Shown here: positions 29,901 through 38,820 of the stretch, one piece after another
How positions within the stretch are numbered: position 1 is the stretch's first letter
Layout of the letters: every line of letters starts with the position of its first letter
Assembly (NCBI RefSeq): GCF_004016505.1
Contig: NZ_SACR01000005.1
Coordinates: forward strand, 1-64,000
Direction: 5' to 3'
DNA from: Rubrivivax rivuli
GTDB taxonomy: Bacteria > Pseudomonadota > Gammaproteobacteria > Burkholderiales > Burkholderiaceae_C
DNA length: 64,000 bases
The notes under the pieces: generated by a model
The model's database searches: none
The model's input: the letters and a program-made list of their open reading frames with translations, nothing else
Told to the model about the DNA's origin: nothing
Program-made: the position numbers and the translations under genes

Positions 29901-31964
29901 GGGCTGTGGCACGGGCCCGTGGCCGTGGCCAGGCAGCTGATGCAGATGCAGCGCCTGGACGAGGCCCTGGACTTGCTCGCCAGCGCGGCCGAGCGCTTCC
30001 CGCTGCTGCCGCGTGTGCACCTGGAGCGTGCCGAGGCGCTGCGCCTGGCCGGTCGCATCGATGAGGCGCTGCAGGCCAACGCCCAGGCCATCGCCATCAG
30101 CCCGGGCTGGAACCGCGCCCTGCGCCTGCAGACCGACCTGCTGTGCAAGCACGCGCTGAAATGGGACGAGGCCGAAGCCCTGCTGCAGCGTGCGCTGCAG
30201 ACCCGCGATGGTTGGGCCGATGCCGACCTCACCGGGCTGCTGGCCTGGGTGCATGAAGGCCAGAAGCGTGCGGTGGACTCCATGGCCGCAGCGCGGCGTG
30301 CGTTGCGCCTGGACCCGGCGCAGAACTGGGTGTGGGCCCTGGTGCGCCGCCTGTGCGATGCGGCCGAGACGCCGGCCGCCTTCGACGCCGTCATCGACGA
30401 GGTGGTGGCCAGCCGGCCGGGCGACGCTGCCGCCTGGCTGGTGCGGGCCGAGCGCAGCCGCGATGACCTGCAGGCGCTGCAGGCCGCGGAGCAGGCGCTG
30501 GCGCTGCAGCCGCGGCAGGAAGCCGCCTGGCAGGCGCGCTTCGAGCGGCTGCTGCGCCTGGGGCGGCTGGACGAGATCGGCACCGCGCTGCAGCAACTGC
30601 CCTGGCCCGACGCCGCACCGGTGGCGCTGCGCGCCTGGGGCCCGCGGCTGGCATGGGAGCGCGCCGAACACGACGCGGCCGTCGCTGCCTTGCGGGCCTT
30701 GTGCGCCGAAGCGCCGAACGACGAGGCCCTGTGCGTGATGCTGGCCGACTGGCTGGACGAACGTGGTGATCACCACGGCTATCTCGCCCAGGCCGAGGCG
30801 CTGTGCGCCCTGGCCCCGCTGGAGGCGCGATCGCATGGCTACCGTGGCCATGCGCTGGTGAAGCTGCAGCGCTGGGCCGAGGCGCTGCTGCCCTTGCAGC
30901 GGGCGCTGGAACTGGCGCCGGGCTATGTGTTCGCCGCGCGCCAGCTCGCGCAGGCGGCGCGCGCGGCCGCGGCGCCCGATCTGGCAGAGCCTGCGCTGCA
31001 GGCCCTGTGGCCGCACATGGAAGACGTGGGCACCGCCTGCGACGGCATCGAACTCGCCGTGGCCGCGCGCCGGCCCGAGCGTGCCCAGGCCTGGCTGCAA
31101 CGTCTGTTCGAACTGGACGATTTCGACATCGATCGCACGCGCGAAGCACTGCGTTGCTGGCGCGAAGCCGGCTGGGGCGACACGCTCGCGCCGCTGCAAC
31201 AGGCCCAGGTGATGCGCGGCGGCGGGCCGGTGGGCCTGGTGCTCGACGCGCTCGATCAAGAGGCAGCGCGCTCGGGGCTGGGCGAAGGCTTCATCACCGC
31301 GGCCCGCGTGACGCGCCGCGCGCTGCAGTGGCAGCAAGGCGCCGAAGGCCCGCACCTGCTGCTGGGCCTGATGCGCTGGCTGGCCGTGCGCGAACAAGCG
31401 CAGTTGCTGGGTTGGGTGTTGCGCCGTTGCGAGAACCGCTTGCGTGCCGACGACCGCTGCTGGGGCGAAGCCAGCTATGCGCTGTGCAGCCTGCACGAGT
31501 TCCGCGCCGTGGTGCGCTGGCTGCACGACTGGCCGCAGCGCGAGAGAGCGCCGGCCTATGCGATGGCCAACCTGGGCGGCAGCCTGGTCGTGCTGCGGCA
31601 GTGGGATGCCCTGCAGGCGGCCGTGCAGCAAACCTTGCAGCGCCTGCCGGAGCAGGAAGACATGCGCCTGTGGCAACTGCTGTTGCACGCGCGGGCCGGT
31701 GATCTGCCGGCATTGCAAGCCGCGCTGCAACGTTGCCACGAGTGGACGCCCGACCCGTGGATGCGCCCCTTGCTGAATGCCACCGAGGCCTTTGTCGCGC
31801 TGGCACTGGCACGTGCCGAGGGCGGCACGGTGGCGGCCCTGCTCGCCACCGCGCCCCACGGCGGCCCGCCGCAGGCCTGGGCGATGTGGCGCGAACTGCG
31901 GCGCATGGCGCTATTGCGCCACACCCCCTGGCCCCGGCTGGGGCGCTGGCTGCTCGCCGGCTGA
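26994..31964 (+). CDS. Giant TPR protein with an embedded C39-type peptidase domain
   Basis: About 1656 residues, nearly all alpha-helical repeats of TPR type, for example ALACQREALALQPADPWLWV, AQAIAISPGWNRALRLQTDL and LLPLQRALELAPGYVFAARQ. Residues about 305-440 are different: a papain-like C39 domain with Gln312 and Cys317 (TQHWMTCAPATLTALARHWG), His394 (GSGHLQAVVGCD) and Asp412 (LLVRDPS), the spacing expected of an active peptidase. No signal peptide or transmembrane segment is visible, so it is probably cytoplasmic. The start is unsure: TTG 26994 is my choice, with CTG 26967 or 26982 and GTG 27030 as alternatives. It begins within 30 nt of the nagZ stop. C39 domains usually cut double-glycine leaders, but no ABC exporter lies nearby. 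The substrate is unknown. Confidence 0.8.
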   Translation: MLDFAALHAWLDVGQAQRVLPHLEALRAAAAAPDGADAGLVLVRALRQLGAERESDALALRLGRRHPRHAEAVLAQWRTALSNQGAYLYWRLTQRPVQPRWEAPSEHAGRLSLRGLWLGGLRDDEAALACQREALALQPADPWLWVEHSYTLTQIDRREAALEAAQQALHLCPGHRTGTLQTARVLQQLGRLDEATALLEAALAGAESAAYAWALHGMAQDAQQDTRALTLVARTEAALPLADKPWRAVLAARRADAWLNLGDVAAAREAAAQVGGTGFYPRLAERLADFPSEALGSTAPQRTLIPLAIVTQHWMTCAPATLTALARHWGREADHLEVAQAICYDGTPQASEREWAVAQGFWVRECKLDWPTACALVHAGVPFALATQHVGSGHLQAVVGCDLLRKTLLVRDPSLPLHAEYEAEKLFDAQQAAGPRAMVMLPPEELPRLEGIELPEAPLWDLGHAVLAGLQRHDRPAAAAALTALQAQAPDSDSAWRAQRHIAIYDGDEPRILAATEKLLARYPNDSSLQLSRLSSLFEVHGQAAGEAYMAELVARPWPDPLLLARWAARLAQDGRRLQQAFTAVRRALRRDGNNGRAWSELADLHWAALGSAAGAVQACEPARICSTLMPTEEWAAAAYARACRVAGRTEEGLAWLRERERIWGDRSGRPALTLAEELDAQQRDLEAEAALAAALQRRPTDTPLRLALAERALYANRLDEAETLLAACAEADAHAPALLRLRALLQEARGALAPALAAAEEAVALEPLHLPHHRLLLRLLRRQHGDAQALALWRPRADAHPAHVGLQRLLYDALPDEAQAVWQQLDAMHRVHPGLPWLQRERAVQASRQGRHDEAVALARTALEHAPSAPMAHDVLAYCVQRRDGYAAALPLLHEALRRDIETEAALYRLLQAPDAQAQRNATDFVAEQIGQQMLLGDGLLIFQSEAGQAWPPAQVLALLQAQQLRWPGLWHGPVAVARQLMQMQRLDEALDLLASAAERFPLLPRVHLERAEALRLAGRIDEALQANAQAIAISPGWNRALRLQTDLLCKHALKWDEAEALLQRALQTRDGWADADLTGLLAWVHEGQKRAVDSMAAARRALRLDPAQNWVWALVRRLCDAAETPAAFDAVIDEVVASRPGDAAAWLVRAERSRDDLQALQAAEQALALQPRQEAAWQARFERLLRLGRLDEIGTALQQLPWPDAAPVALRAWGPRLAWERAEHDAAVAALRALCAEAPNDEALCVMLADWLDERGDHHGYLAQAEALCALAPLEARSHGYRGHALVKLQRWAEALLPLQRALELAPGYVFAARQLAQAARAAAAPDLAEPALQALWPHMEDVGTACDGIELAVAARRPERAQAWLQRLFELDDFDIDRTREALRCWREAGWGDTLAPLQQAQVMRGGGPVGLVLDALDQEAARSGLGEGFITAARVTRRALQWQQGAEGPHLLLGLMRWLAVREQAQLLGWVLRRCENRLRADDRCWGEASYALCSLHEFRAVVRWLHDWPQRERAPAYAMANLGGSLVVLRQWDALQAAVQQTLQRLPEQEDMRLWQLLLHARAGDLPALQAALQRCHEWTPDPWMRPLLNATEAFVALALARAEGGTVAALLATAPHGGPPQAWAMWRELRRMALLRHTPWPRLGRWLLAG

Positions 31965-31986
31965 AGGCGCCGGGCCCAAGAAGAAA

Positions 31987-32005
31987 GGCCCCGCCGGGCG
32001 GGGCC
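31987..32005. terminator. Bidirectional terminator between the TPR gene and rne
   Basis: GGCCCCGC (31987-31994) and GCGGGGCC (31998-32005) form a perfect 8-bp stem with a 3-base loop between two convergent genes. On the minus strand it is followed by TTTCTTCTT, a good terminator for rne; on the plus strand the T-run is weak. Confidence 0.65.
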
Positions 32006-32047
32006 TTCATGCAGTCACCAGCCCGCAGGGCTGGTGTGACCTCGGCC

Positions 32048-35000
32048 TCAGGCCGCGGGCGTCTGGTCGAACGGCAGCTTGAGCTGCGAGAGATCCTTGC
32101 GCGTCTCCACCAGCACCAGCGGGCCTTCGTCCACCACCACCGGCGGCTTGGGCTCGCGCGGCACGTGGATGGGCTTCGGCTCGGCAGCGATGGCGGCCTG
32201 GGCGGCAGCCACCTTGTCCGCGTCGCTGCCCACCCACTGCAGGCCGGCTTGTTCGGCCAGGGCGTGCAGGTCGGCCAGCGGCAGCACGAAGGGTTCCACA
32301 CGCACGGGCATGGGGGCCGGGGCGGCGGCCACGGGTGCCGGGGCGCTGGGGCGCGGTGCAGGCGCAGGTGCGGGTGCGGCCAATGGTGCCTCGGCATCCG
32401 GCGTGGCGATGGCAGCGGCCGGTGCGGCTTCGCCATCGTCGTGCATCGCCGGCATCAGCGCGGTGGCGGCGGGTTCGACCTCGCCGTCTTCGCGCACGCT
32501 GCCGTCGGCGCCGTTCCCAACTTCGCGCTGGCGGTCGCGGCCGCGGCCACCGCGGCGGCGGCGGCTGCGTTCACCGCGTTCGCCGTTGTCGCCACCTTCT
32601 TCGGTTGCGGGAGCGCCGTCGGTGCCGGCTTCGGCCACAGCACTGGGCTCGCCATCGGCCGGTGCTGCGACGTTGAGGGCCGCGGGGCTGCCGTCTTCGT
32701 TGTGGCCTTCGGTGGTGGTCTCGGCACCGTTCTCGGCGCGGCCGTCACGGTCGCGGCCCCCACGGCGGCGGCGGCGGCGGCCGCCTTCGCGTTCGCCTTC
32801 GGCACCGGCGGGGGTTTCAGCGCCGGGCAGGGCTTCGGCGCCCGCAGCTGGGCTGGCTGACACGGCGGCCAGCAAGGCCTCGTCGGCGGCCACGGCCGCG
32901 GCAGTGCGCTCGGGGCGCGGGCCGCGGCGTTCGCCGTTGCGCTCACCGCGTTCGCCGTTGCGTTCACCACGCTCGCCACGCGGTGCGCGCTCTTCGCGGG
33001 CCGGTGCGGCGCTGCCTTCAGTGGCCAGCGCCTCGGGGCGCGGCGCGCGGTTGTCGCGGCCTTCGCGGCCCTCACGCCCTTCACGGCGGCCGCCTTGTTC
33101 GTTGCGGTCGCGGGAGCCACGGCCGCCGCGTTCACCGCCACGTTCACCACCGCGCTCGGCCTGGCGCTCGTTGCGCTCACCACCGCGGCCGCCGCGTTCG
33201 CCACGGCGGCCGTCACGGCCACCCTCGCGCTTCTCGGGCGCGGGGGCTGTGGCCGGCGTCACCACCGGCGCGGCCACAGGGGCCGGTGCCGGGGCGGGGG
33301 CCGGGCTGCCACCGAAGAGGCGGCCCACCCAGGCGAAGAAACCACCGCCGGCCGCCGGTGCCGGCGCAGGCGCGGCCACCACCGGGGCGGCCACGGGCGC
33401 GGCCACCGGGGCCGGTGCGGGCACGGGCGCCGGGGCCGGCGCGGGCGGGGCCGGCTGGTCGGGCAGCACGCCCTTGATCAGCGGTTCCTGCTTGGGCTTG
33501 GCCTTTTCGCGGCGGGTGATGCCGACCTCGTCGCTCGGCTCCTCGATCATCGTGTAGCTGGCCTGCAGCCCTTCCAGGCGCGGATCGTCGTGGCGCAGGC
33601 GCTCGAGCTTGTAGTTCGGCGTCTCCAGGTGCCTGTTGGGCACCAGCAGCACGGTCACGCGCTGCTTGAGTTCGATCTTGGTGATCTCGCTGCGCTTCTC
33701 GTTGAGCAGGAAGCTGGTCACTTCCACCGGTACCTGCACGTGCACGGCGGCGGTGTTTTCCTTCAGCGCTTCTTCTTGAATGATGCGCAGGATCTGCAGC
33801 GCCGAGCTCTCGGTGTCGCGGATGTGGCCGGTGCCGTTGCAGCGCGGGCAGGTGATGTGGTTGCCCTCGCTCAGGGCGGGGCGCAGGCGCTGGCGGCTGA
33901 GTTCGAGCAGGCCGAACTTGCTGATGCTGCTGAACTGCACACGCGCACGGTCGGAGCGCAGCGCGTCGCGCAGGCGCTGTTCGACCTCGCGGCGGTTCTT
34001 GCTCTCTTCCATGTCGATGAAGTCGACGACGATGAGGCCTCCCAGGTCGCGCAGGCGCATCTGGCGCGCCACCTCGTCGGCGGCCTCCAGGTTGGTGCGC
34101 GTCGCGGTTTCCTCGATGTCGCTGCCGCGCGTGGCGCGCGCGCTGTTCACGTCCACGCTGACCAGCGCTTCGGTGTGGTCGATGACGATGGCGCCGCCCG
34201 AGGGCAGGTTCACCGTGCGGCTGAAGGCCGTCTCGATCTGGTGCTCGATCTGGAAGCGGCTGAACAGGGCCGCGTCATCGCGGTAGCGCTTCACGCGGTG
34301 TGCCGTCTCGGGCATCACGTGCGTCATGAACTGCAGCGCCTGGTCGTAGATGTCGTCGGTGTCGATCAGGATCTCGCCGATGTCCGCGGTGAAGTAGTCG
34401 CGGATGGCGCGGATGACGAGGCTGCTCTCCTGGTAGATCAGGTAGGCGCCCTTGCCGCCCTTGGAAGCGCCGTCGATGGCGTCCCAGAGCTTGAGCATGT
34501 AGTTCAGGTCCCACTGCAGCTCTTCGGCGCTGCGGCCGATGCCGGCGGTGCGCGCGATCAGGCTCATGCCCTTGGGGTAGTCGAGCTGGTCGAGGTTTTC
34601 CTTCAGCTCTTCACGCTGCTCGCCCTCGATGCGGCGGCTGACGCCACCACCGCGCGGGTTGTTGGGCATCAGCACCAGGTAGCGGCCAGCCAGGCTGACG
34701 AAGGTGGTGAGTGCGGCGCCTTTGTTGCCGCGCTCTTCTTTTTCCACCTGCACGAGCAGGCTGTCGCCTTCCTTCACCGCGTCCTGGATGCGCGCGTTCT
34801 TGACGTCGGCGCCATCGCGGAAGTAGTTGCGGCTGATTTCCTTGAAGGGCAGGAAGCCGTGGCGGTCTTCGCCGTAATCGACGAAGCAGGCTTCGAGGCT
34901 GGGCTCCACGCGGGTGATGACCGCCTTGTAGATGTTGCCCTTGCGCTGTTCGCGCCCTTCGATTTCGGTTTCGAAGTCGAGCAGTTTTTGCCCGTCGACG

Positions 35001-35053
35001 ATGGCCAGGCGCCGCTCTTCCGGCTGCGTGGCGTTGATCAGCATGCGTTTCAT
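32048..35053 (-). CDS. rne: Ribonuclease E
   Basis: A 1001-residue endoribonuclease, the core of the RNA degradosome. The S1 domain is at about 35-120 ([20 protein letters not shown]). The catalytic DNase-I-like subdomain holds [19 protein letters not shown] and [20 protein letters not shown] with the metal-binding aspartates, and the zinc-link CPRCNGTG is present. The C-terminal 450 residues are disordered: PAP/APV repeats, then arginine-glycine-glutamate tracts likely to bind RNA and partner proteins, then a conserved hydrophobic tail. ATG 35053 has a Shine-Dalgarno AGGAG upstream; a GTG two codons earlier is less likely. Confidence 0.95.
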   Translation of the reverse strand: MKRMLINATQPEERRLAIVDGQKLLDFETEIEGREQRKGNIYKAVITRVEPSLEACFVDYGEDRHGFLPFKEISRNYFRDGADVKNARIQDAVKEGDSLLVQVEKEERGNKGAALTTFVSLAGRYLVLMPNNPRGGGVSRRIEGEQREELKENLDQLDYPKGMSLIARTAGIGRSAEELQWDLNYMLKLWDAIDGASKGGKGAYLIYQESSLVIRAIRDYFTADIGEILIDTDDIYDQALQFMTHVMPETAHRVKRYRDDAALFSRFQIEHQIETAFSRTVNLPSGGAIVIDHTEALVSVDVNSARATRGSDIEETATRTNLEAADEVARQMRLRDLGGLIVVDFIDMEESKNRREVEQRLRDALRSDRARVQFSSISKFGLLELSRQRLRPALSEGNHITCPRCNGTGHIRDTESSALQILRIIQEEALKENTAAVHVQVPVEVTSFLLNEKRSEITKIELKQRVTVLLVPNRHLETPNYKLERLRHDDPRLEGLQASYTMIEEPSDEVGITRREKAKPKQEPLIKGVLPDQPAPPAPAPAPVPAPAPVAAPVAAPVVAAPAPAPAAGGGFFAWVGRLFGGSPAPAPAPAPVAAPVVTPATAPAPEKREGGRDGRRGERGGRGGERNERQAERGGERGGERGGRGSRDRNEQGGRREGREGREGRDNRAPRPEALATEGSAAPAREERAPRGERGERNGERGERNGERRGPRPERTAAAVAADEALLAAVSASPAAGAEALPGAETPAGAEGEREGGRRRRRRGGRDRDGRAENGAETTTEGHNEDGSPAALNVAAPADGEPSAVAEAGTDGAPATEEGGDNGERGERSRRRRGGRGRDRQREVGNGADGSVREDGEVEPAATALMPAMHDDGEAAPAAAIATPDAEAPLAAPAPAPAPRPSAPAPVAAAPAPMPVRVEPFVLPLADLHALAEQAGLQWVGSDADKVAAAQAAIAAEPKPIHVPREPKPPVVVDEGPLVLVETRKDLSQLKLPFDQTPAA

Positions 35054-35702
35054 GTGCACTCCTGCGTGGCGCCACCCTTCAGGCGGGGGCGCCCGTTCTC
35101 ACATCGATGCACGAAAAACGCGGAAAAACCGGCGGCGCGAAATGCCCTGGACTGCGTTGATGCCGCCGGGTGAGGGCGGTCAGCGGCGCAGCGTTGGCGC
35201 GTGCGCTTCGGGCGCGGCTGCGGCGGCATGCGGCGTCGGCCCTGACCGCCGCGGATCGCGCGGCGATGCCCCCGCACCCAGGCCGGCGGCGCAGGGCCGC
35301 GGCGCTGTCAGGCGCATGTGGGGGTTGGCGGGAGACGGGGAGTGCATGGGCTGCAGCTTTGCGCACCGGGCGCGGGTGGCAGCCACTCTTGCGAGGCCGG
35401 CTGCCACCGGGGTTGTTCACGGATGCCGGGTCTCGTCGGACCCAGCGGGTTCTTCTTCGTTCTTCTGCCGCCGGCTGCCGTGTACCGCCGGGCGCCTCCT
35501 GGGGCCCCGGCCCGCACACCAGTTGCTGGCGTTGCATCACCTTCTTTTGCGGGCGGCCCGACACAAGGTCCGCCCCGCTGTCCACGTTAACACCGGCAAG
35601 GCCCGGGTAAACTCCGATAAATCAAGCACTTACAGCGCAAACGTGGAGCCGCGGATTATAGGGGCCAAAGCCCGGCCCTCGGCCGACCATGAAGCACCGG
35701 CG
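35054..35702. other. 649-nt divergent interval between rne and rluC (probable long rne leader)
   Basis: This gap separates two divergent genes. The 500 bases next to rne are GC-rich with open frames on both strands but no recognisable protein; RNase E genes often carry a long 5' leader through which the enzyme regulates its own mRNA, and this stretch could play that part. The most promoter-like part is the AT-richer segment around 35600-35665, with TTTATCGG and TTTACC on the minus strand and GATTATAGG on the plus strand. No hexamer pair has ideal spacing, so I give no exact promoter. Confidence 0.5.
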
Positions 35703-36629
35703 GTGCGCCACCTGACCGTGGACGCCGAGTCGGCCGGGCAGCGGCTGGACAACTTCCTGATGCGGGTGCTCAAGGGCGTGCCCAAGACGCATGTCTACCG
35801 CGTCATCCGCTCGGGCGAGGTGCGCGTGAACAAGGGCCGCGCCAGCGCCGACACCCGCGTGGCCGAAGGCGACGAGGTGCGCGTGCCGCCGGTGCGCCTG
35901 CCCGAGCCCAGCACCGCCCCGCCGGCCCCAGCGCGCGAATTTCCCGTGCTGCTGGAAGACGAGCACCTGCTGGCCATCGCCAAACCCGCCGGCGTGGCGG
36001 TGCACGGCGGCAGCGGCGTCAGCTCGGGCGTGATCGAACAACTGCGCTCTTCGCGCCCCACGGCGCGCTTCCTGGAGCTGGTGCACCGGCTGGACAAAGA
36101 GACCTCGGGTGTGCTGCTGCTGGCCAAGAAGCGCAGCGCACTCACCGCCCTGCAAGACCAGTTCCGCAGCCGAGACACCGGCAAGACCTACGCCGCACTC
36201 GTCTTCGGCGCCTGGCCCGACAAGCTCAAGGTTATCGACCAGGCGCTGCACAAGGGCCTGGACGCCCAAGGCGAGCGCCACGTGCGCGTGGTGGCCGCCG
36301 ACCACGCCGACGGCCGCCGCAGCATCACGCTGGTGAAGGTGGCGCAGCGGCTGCAGGCCGGCGGCGAGACGCTCAGCCTGCTGGACGTGACGCTCAAGAC
36401 CGGCCGCACGCACCAGATCCGCGTGCACCTGGCCAGCAACGGCTGCGCCATCGTCGGCGACCCCAAGTACGGCGATTTCGCCCGCAACAAGGCTTTCGCG
36501 CGGGCCACGCGCTTCGAACGCATGTTCCTGCATGCCCGCCAGCTGGCCTTCGATCACCCCGCCACGGCCGAGCGCATCACCTTGGTGGCGCCGCTGCCCG
36601 CCGACTGCGAGACACTTTTGCACCCATGA
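35703..36629 (+). CDS. rluC: 23S rRNA pseudouridine synthase RluC
   Basis: About 308 residues. An S4 RNA-binding domain (SAGQRLDNFLMRVLKGVPKT, then VYRVIRSGEVRVNKGR) precedes the RluA-type catalytic domain with HRLDKETSGVLLLAKK, whose aspartate is the nucleophile, plus GRTHQIRVHLASNGCAIVGD near the C-terminus. Divergent placement from rne is typical of RluC, which modifies U955, U2504 and U2580 in E. coli. The start is uncertain: GTG 35703 fits the family N-terminus; GTG 35643 would add 20 residues but runs across the GATTATAGG segment that looks like promoter DNA. The stop overlaps the next gene by four bases. Confidence 0.92.
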   Translation: MRHLTVDAESAGQRLDNFLMRVLKGVPKTHVYRVIRSGEVRVNKGRASADTRVAEGDEVRVPPVRLPEPSTAPPAPAREFPVLLEDEHLLAIAKPAGVAVHGGSGVSSGVIEQLRSSRPTARFLELVHRLDKETSGVLLLAKKRSALTALQDQFRSRDTGKTYAALVFGAWPDKLKVIDQALHKGLDAQGERHVRVVAADHADGRRSITLVKVAQRLQAGGETLSLLDVTLKTGRTHQIRVHLASNGCAIVGDPKYGDFARNKAFARATRFERMFLHARQLAFDHPATAERITLVAPLPADCETLLHP

Positions 36630-37297
36630 ACACACCCGCCCGCCGTCGCCGTTTCGATCTGATTGCCTTCGACTGGGACGGCACGCTCTACGACAGCACG
36701 ATGCTCATCGTGCGCTGCATCCAGAACGCCTGCCGCGACCTGGGCGTGCCCGTGCCCACCGACGAGGCCGCGGCCTACGTCATCGGCCTGGGCCTGCACG
36801 ACGCGCTGCAGCACGCCGTGCCCGGGCTGCCGGCCGAGCGTTACCCCGAACTGGGCCTGCGCTACCGCCACCACTACTGGGCCGAGAAGGACAGCCTGGT
36901 GCTCTTCCCGGGCACGCTGGAGATGCTGCATGCGCTGAAGGCGCGCCAGCACTTCCTGGCCGTGGCCACCGGCAAGAACCGCCGCGGGCTGGACGACGCG
37001 CTGCAGTTCGCGCAGCTGCAGGGCCTGTTCGACGCGACGCGCACGGCGGATGAAACCGCCAGCAAGCCGCACCCGCTGATGCTGCAGGAGCTGATGGCCG
37101 AGCTGGACGTGCCGCCCGAGCGCACGCTGATGATCGGCGACACCACGCACGACCTGCAGCTGGCCGCCAACGCCGGCACGGCGCGTGTGGCCGTGAGCTT
37201 CGGCGCGCACGAGCCCGAGGCCTTCGAAGGGCACGGCCCGCTCTTCATCGCGCACAGCACGCAGGAGCTGCACGCCTGGCTGCTCGACAACGCCTGA
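36626..37297 (+). CDS. HAD-family hydrolase, phosphoglycolate phosphatase-like
   Basis: A 223-residue HAD phosphatase. Motif I is FDWDGTLYDS (nucleophile first aspartate), motif II the threonine in LAVATGKN, motif III the lysine in ETASKPHPLML and motif IV MIGDTTHDLQLAANAG. The helical cap (residues about 20-90) places it in the Gph-like subclass. Substrate cannot be set from sequence; phosphoglycolate, or a small sugar phosphate, are candidates. It is coupled to rluC by an ATGA overlap. Confidence 0.88.
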   Translation: MNTPARRRRFDLIAFDWDGTLYDSTMLIVRCIQNACRDLGVPVPTDEAAAYVIGLGLHDALQHAVPGLPAERYPELGLRYRHHYWAEKDSLVLFPGTLEMLHALKARQHFLAVATGKNRRGLDDALQFAQLQGLFDATRTADETASKPHPLMLQELMAELDVPPERTLMIGDTTHDLQLAANAGTARVAVSFGAHEPEAFEGHGPLFIAHSTQELHAWLLDNA

Positions 37298-37306
37298 CGC
37301 GCCGCC

Positions 37307-37780
37307 ATGGACGCCGCCCCCACCGACGCCACCGCGCCTGACGCCGGCCTGCCGCTGTGCGCCTCGCACACGCTGGAGGAGAAGGGCCGCGCCTTCCTCT
37401 GGGACGTGCGGCAGTACGGCCGCAACGAGGTGGCCTTCGTGATGCGCTTCGAGGGCCAGCTGCGCGCCTACCTGAACCGTTGCGTGCACGTGCCCACGCA
37501 GATGGACTGGCAGCCCGGCGAGTTTCTCGACATCGAGAAGCGCTACATCCTGTGCAGCCTGCACGGCGCGGCCTATGAACCGCACGGCGGACGCTGCATC
37601 GGCGGGCCCTGCGGCCGTGGCCGCCTCACCCCCGTGGCCGTGGCCGAGCGCGACGGCCAGGTGTATTGGTATCCTTCCCGCGACATCGTGCCCGTGCCCT
37701 TCGACGAGCCCCCCGCCCCCGGCCAGGACGGCCCCACCGCCGCCCCTGCAGCCCCCGCGGCCCCAGAAAGCCCCCCATGA
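37307..37780 (+). CDS. Rieske [2Fe-2S] domain protein
   Basis: A 157-residue soluble protein with one Rieske domain. The cluster ligands are visible as RCVHVPTQMDW (C-x-H) and ILCSLHGAAYEPHGG (C-x-x-H). There is no catalytic oxygenase domain, so it is a small ferredoxin-like Rieske protein of the kind often found between a HAD phosphatase and sppA in Burkholderiales. The last 30 residues are proline/alanine-rich and overlap the sppA start. Electron partner unknown. Confidence 0.87.
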   Translation: MDAAPTDATAPDAGLPLCASHTLEEKGRAFLWDVRQYGRNEVAFVMRFEGQLRAYLNRCVHVPTQMDWQPGEFLDIEKRYILCSLHGAAYEPHGGRCIGGPCGRGRLTPVAVAERDGQVYWYPSRDIVPVPFDEPPAPGQDGPTAAPAAPAAPESPP

Positions 37781-38820
37781 GCAGCCCTGACACCACCCCG
37801 CCTGGCGGCCCGGTGGAGCCCCCCTTCGAACCCCCGCCGCCCGCTGTGCCGGCACCGGCCGTGGCCGCCGCGCCATCGCCTGCACCAGCCGCCGCCAAGC
37901 CGGCGCTGGAAAGCAGCCTGGAGCGCGTGGCCATGGAAGTGCTGCGCCAGCAGCGCAGCGAGCGCCGCTGGCGCGTGTTCTTCCGCCTCGCCTGGCTGGG
38001 CCTGGTGGCGGTGGTGCTGTGGCTCAGCTTCTTCCAGCGCGGCAGCGCGCCGACCCACAGCACGCCGCACACGGCGCTGGTGGAGGTGCGTGGCGAGATC
38101 GCGGTCGACAGCGAAGCCAGCGCCGAGCGCCTGGTGTCCGCCATCAAGAGTGCCTTCGAAGACCCGGGCGCGCAGGCCGTGGTGCTGCGCATCAACTCGC
38201 CTGGCGGCAGCCCGGTGCAGAGCGGCATCGTCAACGACGAGATCCGCCGCCTGAAGGCCAAGCACAACAAGAAGGTCTACGCCGTGGTGGAAGAGGTGTG
38301 TGCCTCGGGTGCCTATTACATCGCCGCGGCGGCCGACGAGATCTACGTCGACAAGGCCAGCATCGTGGGCAGCATCGGCGTGCTGATGGACGGCTTCGGC
38401 TTCACGGGCGCCATGGAAAAGTTGGGCGTCGAGCGGCGCCTGCTCACCGCCGGCAGCAACAAGGCCATGCTCGACCCCTTCAGCCCCGCCAACCCGCAAC
38501 AGACGGCGATGGCGCAGGCCATGCTTGACCAGATCCATCAGCAGTTCATCACCGTGGTCAAGCAGGGCCGCGGCGAGCGTCTGAAGGAAACCCCCGACAC
38601 CTTCTCGGGCCTGTTCTGGAACGGCGAAGAGGCCGTGAAGCTGGGTCTGGCCGACGGTTTGGGCAACCTCGATTTCGTGGCGCGCGAAGTGGTCAAGGCC
38701 GAAGAGGTGATCGACTACACCCCGCAGGAAAACGTGGCCGAGCGCCTGGCCAAACGCTTCGGTGCCAGCATCGGGGCGGGCGCCGTGAAGGCGCTGCGTG
38801 AAATGCCGGTGGTGAAATGA
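37777..38820 (+). CDS. sppA: Signal peptide peptidase SppA, short form (S49)
   Basis: A 347-residue inner-membrane protease that degrades released signal peptides. After a proline-rich cytoplasmic start, one transmembrane helix spans about 68-90 (FRLAWLGLVAVVLWLSFF). The catalytic domain contains VVLRINSPGGSPVQSG, the serine in EVCASGAYYIAAAADEIYVD, and the general-base lysine in LLTAGSNKAMLDPFSP. Length matches the short, single-domain form. The ATG overlaps the Rieske gene stop. Confidence 0.92.
   Translation: MSSPDTTPPGGPVEPPFEPPPPAVPAPAVAAAPSPAPAAAKPALESSLERVAMEVLRQQRSERRWRVFFRLAWLGLVAVVLWLSFFQRGSAPTHSTPHTALVEVRGEIAVDSEASAERLVSAIKSAFEDPGAQAVVLRINSPGGSPVQSGIVNDEIRRLKAKHNKKVYAVVEEVCASGAYYIAAAADEIYVDKASIVGSIGVLMDGFGFTGAMEKLGVERRLLTAGSNKAMLDPFSPANPQQTAMAQAMLDQIHQQFITVVKQGRGERLKETPDTFSGLFWNGEEAVKLGLADGLGNLDFVAREVVKAEEVIDYTPQENVAERLAKRFGASIGAGAVKALREMPVVK

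Noticed and set aside
26940-31859. 1639-codon open frame antisense to the TPR gene
   Set aside because: High GC content keeps antisense frames open. The composition (Gln/His/Arg/Gly-rich, no domains) is that of a shadow, and the plus-strand protein has clear TPR and C39 motifs.
32048-33560. Large plus-strand open frames opposite the RNase E tail
   Set aside because: Ser/Arg/Pro-rich or Ala-rich low-complexity translations that simply mirror the repetitive RNase E coding sequence.
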